This document shows, in pieces, positions 1 through 8,410 of a stretch of DNA of 64,000 bases. The translations under genes were made by a program, and so were the position numbers. A model generated the notes under the pieces. The model made no database searches and was not told the DNA's origin. It was given only the letters and a program-made list of their open reading frames with translations. This DNA comes from Kluyvera georgiana ATCC 51603 (GTDB lineage Bacteria > Pseudomonadota > Gammaproteobacteria > Enterobacterales > Enterobacteriaceae). The first letter of the stretch is position 1; every line of letters begins with the position of its first letter. The stretch lies in assembly GCF_001654985.1 (NCBI RefSeq), contig NZ_LXEU01000066.1:62001-126000 (forward strand), in the 5' to 3' direction.

Positions 1-472
<472 letters not shown>

Positions 473-474
473 CA

Positions 475-819
475 ATGCGAATATTTGTTTACGGCAGTTT
501 ACGGCGCAAACAGGGCAACAGCCACTGGATGACCAACGCTCAGTGGCTGGGCGATCACAGCGTGACCGATTATCAACTGTACAGCCTGGGCCACTATCCA
601 GGCGCGGTGCCCGGTGATGGCACGGTACACGGTGAAGTTTATCGGATTGATGCTTCGACGCTAGCCGAGCTGGATGCGCTGCGTACCAAAGCGGGCGAAT
701 ATGCACGTCACCTCATTCAGACGCCGTATGGTAGCGCCTGGATGTACGTTTATCAGCGCCCGGTCGATGGGCTGAAGCTGATAGAAAGCGGCAACTGGTT
801 GGATAAAGACCAGTATTGA
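475..819 (+). CDS. ytfP: YtfP, gamma-glutamylcyclotransferase-like fold protein
   Basis: 114 residues, one longer than E. coli YtfP. The N-terminus MRIFVYGSLRRKQGNSHWM carries the YGSL signature of the gamma-glutamylcyclotransferase (GGCT/AIG2-like) superfamily, and an acidic residue in ELDAL near residue 65 lies where the fold has its conserved Glu. The true substrate of YtfP is not established; the fold suggests a gamma-glutamylamine or related substrate, which is inference. The ATG follows the tamB stop by two bases, implying translational coupling. A strong hairpin terminator lies immediately downstream. Confidence 0.93.
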   Translation: MRIFVYGSLRRKQGNSHWMTNAQWLGDHSVTDYQLYSLGHYPGAVPGDGTVHGEVYRIDASTLAELDALRTKAGEYARHLIQTPYGSAWMYVYQRPVDGLKLIESGNWLDKDQY

Positions 820-825
820 ATACGA

Positions 826-857
826 CAACGCCACCCTCGGGTGGCGTTGTTTTTTTA
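826..857 (+). terminator. Rho-independent terminator after ytfP
   Basis: Perfect 11-bp stem (CAACGCCACCC at 826-836, GGGTGGCGTTG at 839-849) with a 2-base centre, followed by eight T residues from 850. It lies seven bases past the ytfP stop. Confidence 0.93.
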
Positions 858-873
858 TCTGCACCTGGCGTTG

Positions 874-923
874 TAGGCCTGATAAGCGCAGCGCCATCAG
901 GCAGCCAAGAGCTGAGGCCTACA
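874..923. repeat. REP palindrome
   Basis: Typical enterobacterial REP unit: GTAGGCCTGATAAGCG, then CAGCGCCATCAGGC. It is the GCCTGATA sequence variant. It sits between the convergent ytfP and ppa genes. Confidence 0.85.
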
Positions 924-926
924 AAC

Positions 927-954
927 AAAAACACCGCCCGAAGGCGGTGTTTTT
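927..954 (-). terminator. Terminator of ppa
   Basis: Perfect 12-bp inverted repeat AAAAACACCGCC (927-938) / GGCGGTGTTTTT (943-954) around a CGAA loop. It has A and T runs on both sides and so could work in either direction. It lies 18 bases past the ppa stop on the minus strand. Confidence 0.92.
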
Positions 955-972
955 AACGCTCGAAAAGAAATC

Positions 973-1500
973 TTATTTCTTCGCGCGCTCGAAGGAAGCA
1001 ACGATTTCAGCTTTAGCCGCTTCTGCGTTGTCCCAACCGTCAACTTTAACCCATTTGCCTGCTTCGAGGTCTTTGTAGTGCTCGAAGAAGTGGGTGATCT
1101 GCGCTTTCAGCAGGTCCGGCAGGTCGTTCACATCTTTGATGTGATCGTATTCTTTGCTCAGCTTGGTGTGCGGTACCGCAACCAGTTTGGCATCTTCACC
1201 GGATTCGTCGGTCATTTTCAGAACGCCAACCGGACGGCAACGGATCACAGAACCCGGCTGCAGCGGGTACGGGGTTGGGACCAGCACGTCAACCGGGTCA
1301 CCGTCCAGAGACAGGGTGTGGTTGATGTAACCGTAGTTGCACGGATAGAACATCGCGGTGGACATGAAACGGTCAACGAACAGCGCGCCGCTCTCTTTGT
1401 CGACTTCGTATTTGATAGGATCTGCGTTAGCCGGGATTTCGATGACTACGTAGATATCTTCCGGCAGATCTTTACCCGCAGGGACGTTGAGTAAGCTCAT
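973..1500 (-). CDS. ppa: Inorganic pyrophosphatase (family I)
   Basis: Cytoplasmic Mg2+-dependent hydrolysis of pyrophosphate to two phosphates, which pulls biosynthetic reactions forward. The 175-residue product starts [20 protein letters not shown], almost identical to the E. coli enzyme (one or two residues longer). The family I signature DGDPVD is at residues 66-71 and supplies metal-binding aspartates. A longer open frame runs upstream to 1599, but the ATG at 1500 matches the family start, and TTTCCTTT-type sequence on the plus strand just upstream gives an AGGAAA Shine-Dalgarno on the coding strand. It is transcribed away from ytfQ across a 402-base gap. Confidence 0.97.
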   Translation of the reverse strand: MSLLNVPAGKDLPEDIYVVIEIPANADPIKYEVDKESGALFVDRFMSTAMFYPCNYGYINHTLSLDGDPVDVLVPTPYPLQPGSVIRCRPVGVLKMTDESGEDAKLVAVPHTKLSKEYDHIKDVNDLPDLLKAQITHFFEHYKDLEAGKWVKVDGWDNAEAAKAEIVASFERAKK

Positions 1501-1902
1501 GTCTGTTTCCTTTAGAATGTGTGGCAAATTAGTGCCCGGTATTATAGCCAACTCACCGCGAAAGTCTTGGCCTGTTTTACATCTCCCCCCGCGAAACACG
1601 GTCTTTTTAGTGCCTTCTTATGGCAGGAAAATCCATAAAGTTAGCCGCATACTGAATAAAATCGTGGAACCGTTTACATTGCGCCAGGAAATGGTCTGAC
1701 ACGGGTTAAAATTTCCACAAAATCGATAGCCTTCAACGGGTGCGCGACGCCTACTCCCTCCTGAACTTGCTCTGTTAATGGTGATTAACAAATAATTTAC
1801 TTTTTTGAAGTGTGATGTAACTCATTCCGTTACATCTCTCATTGTCTATAGTTTTTCCGCAGATGAATATTTGACCAACAATAACCCTACGAGGATACCT
1901 CT
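1501..1902. other. Divergent intergenic region ppa / ytfQ (402 bases)
   Basis: No gene of family-like sequence is visible. The open frames here (for example 1487-1699 plus) resemble nothing I recognise and overlap the ppa start. The left half should contain the ppa promoter; the right half holds the ytfQ control elements listed separately. The segment near 1780-1900 is AT-rich. Confidence 0.7.
1811..1852 (+). promoter_or_regulatory. Putative ytfQ promoter with CRP-like site and an overlapping 8-bp inverted repeat
   Basis: TGTGATGTAACTCATT at 1811-1826 matches the CRP pattern TGTGA-N6-TCACA in 8 of 10 conserved positions. A -10-like TATAGT is at 1847-1852, which would place the CRP-like centre near -41.5, the class II activation position. 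Overlapping it is a perfect inverted repeat, GATGTAAC (1814-1821) and GTTACATC (1829-1836) with a 7-base spacer, which looks like an operator for a dimeric regulator. Control by catabolite repression and/or a specific regulator is inference. Confidence 0.55.
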
Positions 1903-2859
1903 ATGTGGAAGCGCTTACTTCTTGTCACAGCAGTTTCCGCAGCCATGTCGTCTATGGTCATGGCTGCCCCTTTAACGGTGGGATTTTCACAAGTTGGCTC
2001 TGAATCGGGCTGGCGCGCGGCTGAAACCAACGTCGCGAAGCAGGAAGCGGAAAAACGCGGTATCACTCTGAAGATTGCGGACGGGCAGCAAAAACAGGAA
2101 AACCAGATTAAAGCGGTGCGTTCGTTTATCGCTCAGGGTGTTGATGCCATCTTTATCGCGCCGGTCGTGGCGACCGGCTGGGAGCCTGTGCTGAAGGAAG
2201 CCAAAGAGGCCAACATCCCGGTGTTCCTGCTCGACCGATCTATCGATGTGAAAGATAAATCGCTGTACATGACTACCGTGACCGCCAACAACGTGCTGGA
2301 AGGCCAACTGATTGGCGAGTGGCTGATTAAAACCGTCGACGGCAAGCCGTGTAACGTCGTCGAGTTGCAGGGCACCGTCGGCGCGAGCGTGGCGATAGAC
2401 CGTAAGAAAGGTTTCGCCGATGCCATTTCGAAAGCGTCAAATATCAAAATTATCCGTTCCCAGTCCGGCGACTTTACCCGCAGCAAGGGGAAAGAGGTGA
2501 TGGAAAGCTTCATCAAGGCGGAAAACAACGGCAAGAATATTTGCATGGTTTACGCCCATAACGACGACATGGTGATCGGTGCCATTCAGGCGATTAAAGA
2601 GGCCGGGTTGAAGCCGGGTAAAGATATCCTCACCGGCTCAATTGACGGTGTACCGGATATCTACAAAGCGATGATTGCCGGTGAAGCGAACGCCAGCGTC
2701 GAGCTGACGCCGAACATGGCCGGCCCGGCGTTTGATGCGCTGGAGAAATTCAAGAAAGACGGCACCCTGCCGGAAAAAGTGACGCTCACCAAGTCTACGC
2801 TGTACCTGCCGGATACGGCGAAAGAAGAGTTAGAGAAGAAGAAAAATATGGGCTACTAA
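1903..2859 (+). CDS. ytfQ: YtfQ, periplasmic galactofuranose-binding protein
   Basis: 318 residues, type I periplasmic sugar-binding protein of the ribose/galactose class (Peripla_BP_4). A signal peptide ends near residue 21 (MWKRLLLVTAVSAAMSSMVMA, then APLTVGFSQ). In E. coli YtfQ delivers galactofuranose to the YtfR-YtfT-YjfF importer. The binding-fold landmarks VGFSQVGSESGWR at the mature N-terminus, IAPVVATGWEPVL, FLLDRSID and AHNDDMVIGAIQA are all present. The start is preceded by CGAGGATACCT as Shine-Dalgarno. The next gene, ytfR, follows after 252 bases filled with repeats, which may lower distal expression relative to this abundant binding protein. Confidence 0.96.
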   Translation: MWKRLLLVTAVSAAMSSMVMAAPLTVGFSQVGSESGWRAAETNVAKQEAEKRGITLKIADGQQKQENQIKAVRSFIAQGVDAIFIAPVVATGWEPVLKEAKEANIPVFLLDRSIDVKDKSLYMTTVTANNVLEGQLIGEWLIKTVDGKPCNVVELQGTVGASVAIDRKKGFADAISKASNIKIIRSQSGDFTRSKGKEVMESFIKAENNGKNICMVYAHNDDMVIGAIQAIKEAGLKPGKDILTGSIDGVPDIYKAMIAGEANASVELTPNMAGPAFDALEKFKKDGTLPEKVTLTKSTLYLPDTAKEELEKKKNMGY

Positions 2860-2906
2860 GAGATAGCCCTGGCTGATGGCGCTTCACATATCGGACCTTT
2901 GTAACG

Positions 2907-2984
2907 GTAGGCCTGATAAGCGAAGCGCCATCAGGCAGTTCGGCGCACGATGCCGGATGGCGGCTTTGCCTTATCCGGCCTACA
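2907..2984. repeat. BIME: two REP units
   Basis: One unit of the GCCTGATAAGCG type (GTAGGCCTGATAAGCG to CATCAGGC), then an inverted unit of the GCCGGATGGCGGC ... TTATCCGGCCTAC type. It lies between ytfQ and ytfR inside the operon, where such hairpins commonly stabilise the upstream message. Confidence 0.88.
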
Positions 2985-2993
2985 GGACTGGTA

Positions 2994-3103
2994 CCCCCAC
3001 CCTAATCCTCTCCCTGAACGGGCGATGGGCCGAGCGGTACGGGTAGCAAGTTGGGTACAATCTGTTCCCTCTCCCCCTCGGGGAGAGGGTTAGGGTGAGG
3101 GGG
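2994..3103. repeat. About 110-bp intergenic inverted-repeat element (GGGAGAGGGTTAGGGTGAGG family)
   Basis: Terminal inverted repeats of about 21 bases: CCCCCACCCTAATCCTCTCC beginning at 2994 and its near-complement GGGAGAGGGTTAGGGTGAGG beginning at 3081. The inner segment contains a GGTACGGG-type stretch. The same ends recur at 10966-11092 and, in shortened form, at 16061-16090. It is not a REP unit and has no coding potential I recognise. It runs to within nine bases of the ytfR ATG. Confidence 0.7.
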
Positions 3104-3111
3104 AGCGCACT

Positions 3112-4614
3112 ATGACCACTGAAACCAACCCGGAAATCCTCCGCACCGAGGGGCTCTGCCAGTATTTTCCCGGCGTGAAAGCGCTGGATAACGTTAATTT
3201 CAGCCTGCGGCGCGGTGAAATTATGGCGCTGCTCGGCGAAAACGGCGCGGGTAAATCCACGCTGATTAAAGCGTTGACCGGCGTTTACCACGCCAACAGC
3301 GGCAGCATCTGGCTGGAAGGACAGCAAATTCATCCGAAAAATACCGCGCATGCTCAGCAGCTGGGCATTGGCACGGTATATCAGGAAGTGAACCTGCTGC
3401 CGAATATGTCGGTGGCGGATAACCTGTTTATTGGCCGTGAACCGAAACGTTTTGGTTTCCTGCGACGTAAAGAGATGGAAAAACGCGCCACCGCGCTGAT
3501 GGCTTCCTACGGTTTTTCCCTCGACGTGCGCGAGCCGTTAAACCGCTTTTCGGTAGCGATGCAGCAGATCGTCGCCATCTGTCGGGCGATCGATCTCTCC
3601 GCCAAAGTGCTGATCCTCGATGAACCGACCGCCAGCCTCGACACCAAAGAGGTGGAGATGCTCTTCACCCTGATGCGCCAGCTGCGCGATCGCGGCGTCA
3701 GCCTGATCTTTGTCACCCACTTCCTCGATCAGGTGTATGCGGTCAGCGACAGGATCACCGTACTGCGCAACGGCACCTTTGTGGGCTGTCGGGAAACCCG
3801 CGAGCTGCCGCAGATTGAGCTGGTAAAAATGATGCTGGGCCGCGAGCTGGAACACCAGGCGCTCCAGCGGGCGGGGCGCACGTTGCTGAGTGATAAACCG
3901 GTGGCCTCCTTTGAAGGCTATGGCAAAAAGGGCACCATCGCGCCGTTCGATCTGCACGTGCGCCCCGGCGAGATCGTCGGTCTGGCCGGGCTGCTCGGAT
4001 CTGGACGCACCGAAACCGCCGAAGTGATCTTCGGTATTCATCCCGCCGACAGTGGGCAAGCGACGATCAAGGGTAAACCGCAGACCCTGCGATCGCCGCA
4101 TCAGGCCTCCTGTCTGGGGATCGGCTTTTGCCCTGAGGATCGTAAAACGGACGGCATTATTGCCGCCGCCTCGGTACGTGAAAATATTATCCTCGCGTTG
4201 CAGGCACAGCGCGGCTGGCTGCGGCCAATTCCGCGCAAAGAACAAAACGAGATTGCCGAACGCTTCATCCGCCAGTTGGGGATCCGCACCCCCAGCGCCG
4301 AGCAGCCGGTGGAGTTTCTCTCCGGCGGCAACCAGCAGAAGGTGCTGCTCTCGCGCTGGCTGCTGACGCGCCCGCAGTTCCTGATCCTCGACGAACCGAC
4401 CCGCGGGATCGACGTGGGCGCGCACGCGGAGATCATTCGCCTGATCGAAACGCTCTGCGCGGACGGCCTGGCGCTGCTGGTGATCTCGTCTGAACTGGAA
4501 GAGCTGGTGGGCTACGCCGATCGGGTGATCATCATGCGCGATCGCCAACAGGTGGCGGAGATCCCGCTTGCTGAGCTCTCTGTTCCCGCCATTATGAACG
4601 CGATTGCGGCCTAA
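3112..4614 (+). CDS. ytfR: YtfR, duplicated ATPase subunit of the galactofuranose ABC importer
   Basis: 500 residues, two fused ABC domains as in RbsA/MglA/XylG. Domain 1 has Walker A GENGAGKST (42-50), a degenerate signature FSVAMQQ and Walker B LILDEPTASLD. Domain 2 has a degenerate P-loop GLAGLLGSGRTE, the canonical signature LSGGNQQ and LILDEPTRGID. In this class the asymmetry means only part of the composite sites is fully active. It acts at the cytoplasmic face with YtfT and YjfF. The Shine-Dalgarno is supplied by the edge of the upstream inverted element (GAGGGGGAG). The stop lies ten bases before the ytfT start. Confidence 0.96.
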   Translation: MTTETNPEILRTEGLCQYFPGVKALDNVNFSLRRGEIMALLGENGAGKSTLIKALTGVYHANSGSIWLEGQQIHPKNTAHAQQLGIGTVYQEVNLLPNMSVADNLFIGREPKRFGFLRRKEMEKRATALMASYGFSLDVREPLNRFSVAMQQIVAICRAIDLSAKVLILDEPTASLDTKEVEMLFTLMRQLRDRGVSLIFVTHFLDQVYAVSDRITVLRNGTFVGCRETRELPQIELVKMMLGRELEHQALQRAGRTLLSDKPVASFEGYGKKGTIAPFDLHVRPGEIVGLAGLLGSGRTETAEVIFGIHPADSGQATIKGKPQTLRSPHQASCLGIGFCPEDRKTDGIIAAASVRENIILALQAQRGWLRPIPRKEQNEIAERFIRQLGIRTPSAEQPVEFLSGGNQQKVLLSRWLLTRPQFLILDEPTRGIDVGAHAEIIRLIETLCADGLALLVISSELEELVGYADRVIIMRDRQQVAEIPLAELSVPAIMNAIAA

Positions 4615-4624
4615 GGAGTTAACC

Positions 4625-5650
4625 GTGATGCCCCGAACTGTTCCCCAAACCGGTAAGCCCGAGCGCCGCTTTCGCTGGCCGCCGGGAATGCCGCAAATTG
4701 CGGCATTAATCCTGGTGCTGCTGGTCGATAGCCTGGTGGCGCCGCACTTTTTCCAGATAACCTTGCAGGATGGCCGTCTGTTCGGCAGCCCGATTGATAT
4801 CCTCAACCGCGCGGCGCCGGTGGCGCTGCTGGCGATCGGCATGACGCTGGTGATCGCCACCGGCGGTATCGATCTTTCCGTTGGCGCGGTGATGGCGATT
4901 GCCGGAGCCACCGCCGCCGCGATGACCGTGGCCGGGCATAGCCTGCCGGTGGTCCTGCTGGCGGCGATCGGATCCGGCGTGCTGGCCGGGCTGTGGAACG
5001 GCATTCTGGTTGCGATCCTCAAAATTCAGCCCTTCGTCGCCACGCTGATTCTGATGGTCGCGGGGCGCGGCGTGGCACAACTCATTACCTCCGGGCAGAT
5101 CGTCACCTTCGACTCGCCGTCGCTGGCGTGGATCGGCAGCGGTAAGTTTCTCTTGTTCCCGACGCCGGTCATTATTGCGCTGGTGACGTTGGTTATCTTT
5201 TGGCTGCTGGCGCGTAAAACCGCGCTCGGTATGTTTATTGAAGCGGTGGGGATCAACATTCGTGCGGCGAAAAACGCCGGGGTGAATACGCGTATCGTGG
5301 TGATGCTGGCCTACGTGCTGAGCGGCGTGTGCGCGGCGATCGCCGGCACGATCGTGGCGGCGGATATTCGCGGGGCCGATGCCAACAACGCCGGGCTATG
5401 GCTGGAGCTGGACGCGATTCTGGCGGTGGTCATTGGCGGCGGCTCGCTGATGGGCGGGCGCTTTAACCTGCTGCTTTCAGTGGTGGGCGCATTGATTATC
5501 CAGGGGATGAACACCGGTATTCTACTCTCCGGCTTTCCGCCGGAGCTAAACCAGGTGGTCAAAGCGGTGGTGGTGATGTGCGTGCTGATCGTCCAGTCAC
5601 CGCGCTTTATTCAGATACTGAAGAGGATGCGTGGCCATGATCAAACGTAA
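4625..5650 (+). CDS. ytfT: YtfT, permease subunit of the galactofuranose ABC importer
   Basis: Hydrophobic permease of the BPD_transp_2 family (RbsC-like) with about eight to ten membrane segments. It carries the conserved signature GMTLVIATGGIDLSVGAVMA in the first third and GLWLELDAILAVVIGGGSLM in the last third. I chose GTG at 4625 (GTGATGCCC), giving 341 residues and the MMP N-terminus of E. coli YtfT; AAGGAG is six bases upstream. ATG at 4628 is equally close, and a TTG-initiated frame from 4604 would overlap ytfR and is unlikely. The end overlaps the yjfF start. Confidence 0.94.
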   Translation: MMPRTVPQTGKPERRFRWPPGMPQIAALILVLLVDSLVAPHFFQITLQDGRLFGSPIDILNRAAPVALLAIGMTLVIATGGIDLSVGAVMAIAGATAAAMTVAGHSLPVVLLAAIGSGVLAGLWNGILVAILKIQPFVATLILMVAGRGVAQLITSGQIVTFDSPSLAWIGSGKFLLFPTPVIIALVTLVIFWLLARKTALGMFIEAVGINIRAAKNAGVNTRIVVMLAYVLSGVCAAIAGTIVAADIRGADANNAGLWLELDAILAVVIGGGSLMGGRFNLLLSVVGALIIQGMNTGILLSGFPPELNQVVKAVVVMCVLIVQSPRFIQILKRMRGHDQT

Positions 5651-6638
5651 TTTGCCGTTAATGATCACCCTCGGGGTGTTTATCGTGGGCTATCTCTACT
5701 GTCTGACCCAGTTTCCCGGTTTCGCCTCGACGCGGGTGATTTGCAATATTCTGACCGACAACGCCTTCCTCGGGATTGTTGCCGTGGGCGTGACCTTTGT
5801 GATCCTTTCCGGTGGTATCGATCTTTCCGTCGGTTCAGTGATCGCCTTCACCGGGGTATTCCTCGCCAAGGCTATCGGCTTCTGGGGATTATCGCCGTTG
5901 GTGGCCTTTCCGCTGGTGCTGGCGATGGGCTGCGCCTTCGGCGCGTTTATGGGCTGGTTGATTGACGCGCTGAAGATCCCGGCATTTATTATTACGCTCG
6001 CCGGGATGTTCTTCCTGCGCGGCGTGAGCTACCTGGTGTCTGAAGAGTCGATTCCTATCGATCATCCGGTATACGACACCCTCTCCGGGCTGGCGTGGAC
6101 CCTTCCCGGCGGCGGCCGTCTGAGCGCGATGGGGCTGTTGATGCTGCTGGTCGTGGTGTTGGGGATTTTCCTTGCCCACCGTACGCGCTTTGGCAATCAG
6201 GTCTATGCTATCGGCGGTAATGCCACCTCGGCCAACCTGATGGGTATCCCGACGCGTAGCACCATCGTGCGCATTTATATGCTGTCGACGGGGCTGGCGA
6301 CGCTGGCGGGCATTGTGTTCTCCATTTATACCCAGGCTGGCTATGCGCTGGCAGGCGTTGGCGTAGAGCTGGATGCCATCGCCTCGGTGGTGATCGGCGG
6401 TACGCTGCTGAGCGGCGGCGTCGGTACGGTGCTGGGCACGCTGTTTGGCGTGGGGATTCAGGGGCTGATTCAGACCTACATCAACTTTGACGGCACGTTG
6501 AGCTCGTGGTGGACCAAAATCGCTATCGGCATTCTGCTGTTTATTTTTATTGCTCTGCAGCGGGCGCTGACGGTGCTGTGGGAGAACCGGCAGAGTGCGG
6601 CTGTCACCCGCGTCGACGTCCCGGTAACAAAGAACTAA
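5637..6638 (+). CDS. yjfF: YjfF, second permease subunit of the galactofuranose ABC importer
   Basis: 333 residues, paralogous to YtfT: GVTFVILSGGIDLSVGSVIA and GVELDAIASVVIGGTLLSGG are the same two permease signatures. The ATG at 5637 (MIKRNLPLMITLGV) matches E. coli; it lies inside the end of ytfT, with GAAGAGG upstream, so the two permeases are translationally coupled. They are expected to form a heterodimer in the inner membrane. The C-terminus ends VTRVDVPVTKN. It is the last gene of the transporter operon and is followed by a separately promoted chemoreceptor. Confidence 0.95.
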   Translation: MIKRNLPLMITLGVFIVGYLYCLTQFPGFASTRVICNILTDNAFLGIVAVGVTFVILSGGIDLSVGSVIAFTGVFLAKAIGFWGLSPLVAFPLVLAMGCAFGAFMGWLIDALKIPAFIITLAGMFFLRGVSYLVSEESIPIDHPVYDTLSGLAWTLPGGGRLSAMGLLMLLVVVLGIFLAHRTRFGNQVYAIGGNATSANLMGIPTRSTIVRIYMLSTGLATLAGIVFSIYTQAGYALAGVGVELDAIASVVIGGTLLSGGVGTVLGTLFGVGIQGLIQTYINFDGTLSSWWTKIAIGILLFIFIALQRALTVLWENRQSAAVTRVDVPVTKN

Positions 6639-6651
6639 CATACTGAAACGC

Positions 6652-6678
6652 TAAAGTTTTTCCGGTAGCAGCCGATAC
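6652..6678 (+). promoter_or_regulatory. Near-perfect sigma-28 (FliA) flagellar promoter
   Basis: TAAAGTTT (6652-6659), 11-base spacer, GCCGATAC (6671-6678). The enterobacterial FliA consensus is TAAAGTTT-N11-GCCGATAA, so 15 of 16 bases match with exact spacing. It is placed 43 bases before the chemoreceptor ATG and makes that gene a flagellar class 3 gene. The spacer contains half of an 11-bp inverted repeat (6661-6671 with 6704-6714) that would form a 5' leader hairpin. Confidence 0.93.
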
Positions 6679-6721
6679 CTGTCATTTACGCCAAACAGTA
6701 CCCCTGCTACCGGACAAAACT

Positions 6722-8287
6722 ATGATGCTAAAAACGCTCTCTATCCGTACCGGCCTGCTGTCCCTGCTCGCCGTGATGACTCTGCTGCTGATTCTGGTCA
6801 GCGGTATCGGCATTTATGCTCTCACCCAAAGTTCTGCTTCCCTCCAGCGAATCGACCACCTGCAAAGCGAGCAAATGACGCAGCTGAATGAGGGTTATAC
6901 GCTGCTGCTGCGTGCACGTAATGAAGCCGGACAGGCGGTCCGCTTGATGGAAATCGGCATGCTGGACGACGCGGCGAAGGCCGTCAAAACCCTTAACGGG
7001 GAAGTGACGCAGGGGCAAAAAATTATCGCCAGCGTCAGCCAGTCATCAGTTGACGATGCTGATGGCGCAAAACGGATGGCGGATGTCGCGAAAAGCTATG
7101 AGGCCTATAACACTCAGGCGATCAAACCGATGCTGGCGGCGCTCGAGCAGCAGAACGTCGACGGTTATTACGATCTGCTGGAAAAAACAATGATCCCGGT
7201 GGCCCGCCAGTTTGATAACGCCGTTCACGCCTTCCAGGATTGGGGGGAGTCGCGCGGGCAGATTGAAGTGGCGGCAGTACACAGTACCAAAAATCGCGTA
7301 TTGGCACTGATGGTGTTGGCCATTGCGCTGACCGCAGGGGTGATAGCGCTGGCCTGGCTGCAGTTGCAACATCTGCTGTTAAAGCCGCTGGCATCGGCGA
7401 TTGGCCAGCTTGAGCAGGTAGCGTCCGGGGATTTAACGCCTTCGCCGCTGAAAACCAGCAGCGCCGAAATTAAGCGTCTGAACGTGGCGATTGCCGGGAT
7501 GCGCGAGTCGATGATGAACTCGGTTATGCGGGTGCGCGACGCCAGCTCACAGATTGATATCGGCAGCCGCGAGCTGACGGCGGGCAATAACCACCTGGCG
7601 CAGCGTACGGAGTCGACGGCGACTTCGCTCGAGCAAACCGCTGCCAGCATGGAACAGCTGACCGCCACCGTGAAGCAGAACGCCGACAACGCCGAGCAGG
7701 CGCACAAGCTGGCGCGCGACGTGTCGGATACTGCCGATCGTGGCAGCGAGATGGTGTGCTATGTCATTGAGAAAATGCAGGATATTTCAGGAAGTGCCAA
7801 ACGTATCGCCGATATTCTCAGCGTGATTGACGGTATTGCCTTCCAGACCAATATTCTGGCGCTCAACGCCTCGGTGGAAGCGGCCCGTGCGGGTGAACAG
7901 GGGCGCGGATTTGCGGTCGTGGCGGGTGAGGTGCGTAATCTCGCCAGCCGCAGCGCCGATGCGGCGAAAGAAATTCGCCAGCTGATTGCCGACTCGCAAA
8001 CCCACGTCAATGAAGGCAGCGACCTGGCGCAGCAGGCGGGGGAAACCATGGATGAGATCGCCAGCGAAGTGATGCGGATGACCAAGCTGATGCGGGAAAT
8101 TGCCAGCGCGTCGCAGGAACAGAGCCGCGGCATTGAGCAGGTGAATATTGCGGTGAGTCAGATGGATGAAACCGCACAGCAGAACGCGGCACTGGTACAG
8201 CAGTCTTCGGCGGCAACCCGTTCGCTGGAAGAGCAGTCGCAGGCGCTGGTGGCAGCGATGGCGTCGTTCCGGCTGCAGGTGGCGTAA
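6722..8287 (+). CDS. Methyl-accepting chemotaxis protein
   Basis: 521 residues. TM1 is near 10-32 and TM2 near 192-214, flanking a periplasmic four-helix-bundle sensor of about 160 residues. A HAMP domain follows (about 215-268), then a long signalling hairpin with the invariant tip IDGIAFQTNILALNASVEAA and GRGFAVVAGEVRNLA. It couples to CheA/CheW and controls swimming bias. The C-terminus ends FRLQVA with no NWETF-type CheR/CheB-binding pentapeptide, so it should behave as a low-abundance receptor needing help from Tsr/Tar-type receptors. It follows the galactofuranose importer by 83 bases and has its own sigma-28 promoter. A sugar ligand, perhaps through YtfQ, is inference. ATG at 6725 is an alternative start. 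Confidence 0.93.
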   Translation: MMLKTLSIRTGLLSLLAVMTLLLILVSGIGIYALTQSSASLQRIDHLQSEQMTQLNEGYTLLLRARNEAGQAVRLMEIGMLDDAAKAVKTLNGEVTQGQKIIASVSQSSVDDADGAKRMADVAKSYEAYNTQAIKPMLAALEQQNVDGYYDLLEKTMIPVARQFDNAVHAFQDWGESRGQIEVAAVHSTKNRVLALMVLAIALTAGVIALAWLQLQHLLLKPLASAIGQLEQVASGDLTPSPLKTSSAEIKRLNVAIAGMRESMMNSVMRVRDASSQIDIGSRELTAGNNHLAQRTESTATSLEQTAASMEQLTATVKQNADNAEQAHKLARDVSDTADRGSEMVCYVIEKMQDISGSAKRIADILSVIDGIAFQTNILALNASVEAARAGEQGRGFAVVAGEVRNLASRSADAAKEIRQLIADSQTHVNEGSDLAQQAGETMDEIASEVMRMTKLMREIASASQEQSRGIEQVNIAVSQMDETAQQNAALVQQSSAATRSLEEQSQALVAAMASFRLQVA

Positions 8288-8303
8288 CCGGGACACCGAT
8301 TTT

Positions 8304-8385
8304 GTAGGCCGGATAGGCGTGTACGCCGCCATCCGGCAATATCACCGCATCGTGCCGGATGGCGCTTCGCTTATCCGGCCTACCA
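8304..8385. repeat. BIME: two REP units
   Basis: GTAGGCCGGATAGGCG ... CCATCCGGC followed by the inverted GCCGGATGGCGC ... TTATCCGGCCTAC. It separates the convergent chemoreceptor and fbp genes; another partial GTAGGCCGG lies at 8392. Confidence 0.87.
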
Positions 8386-8410
8386 CGTAACGTAGGCCGG
8401 GATACTGCGA

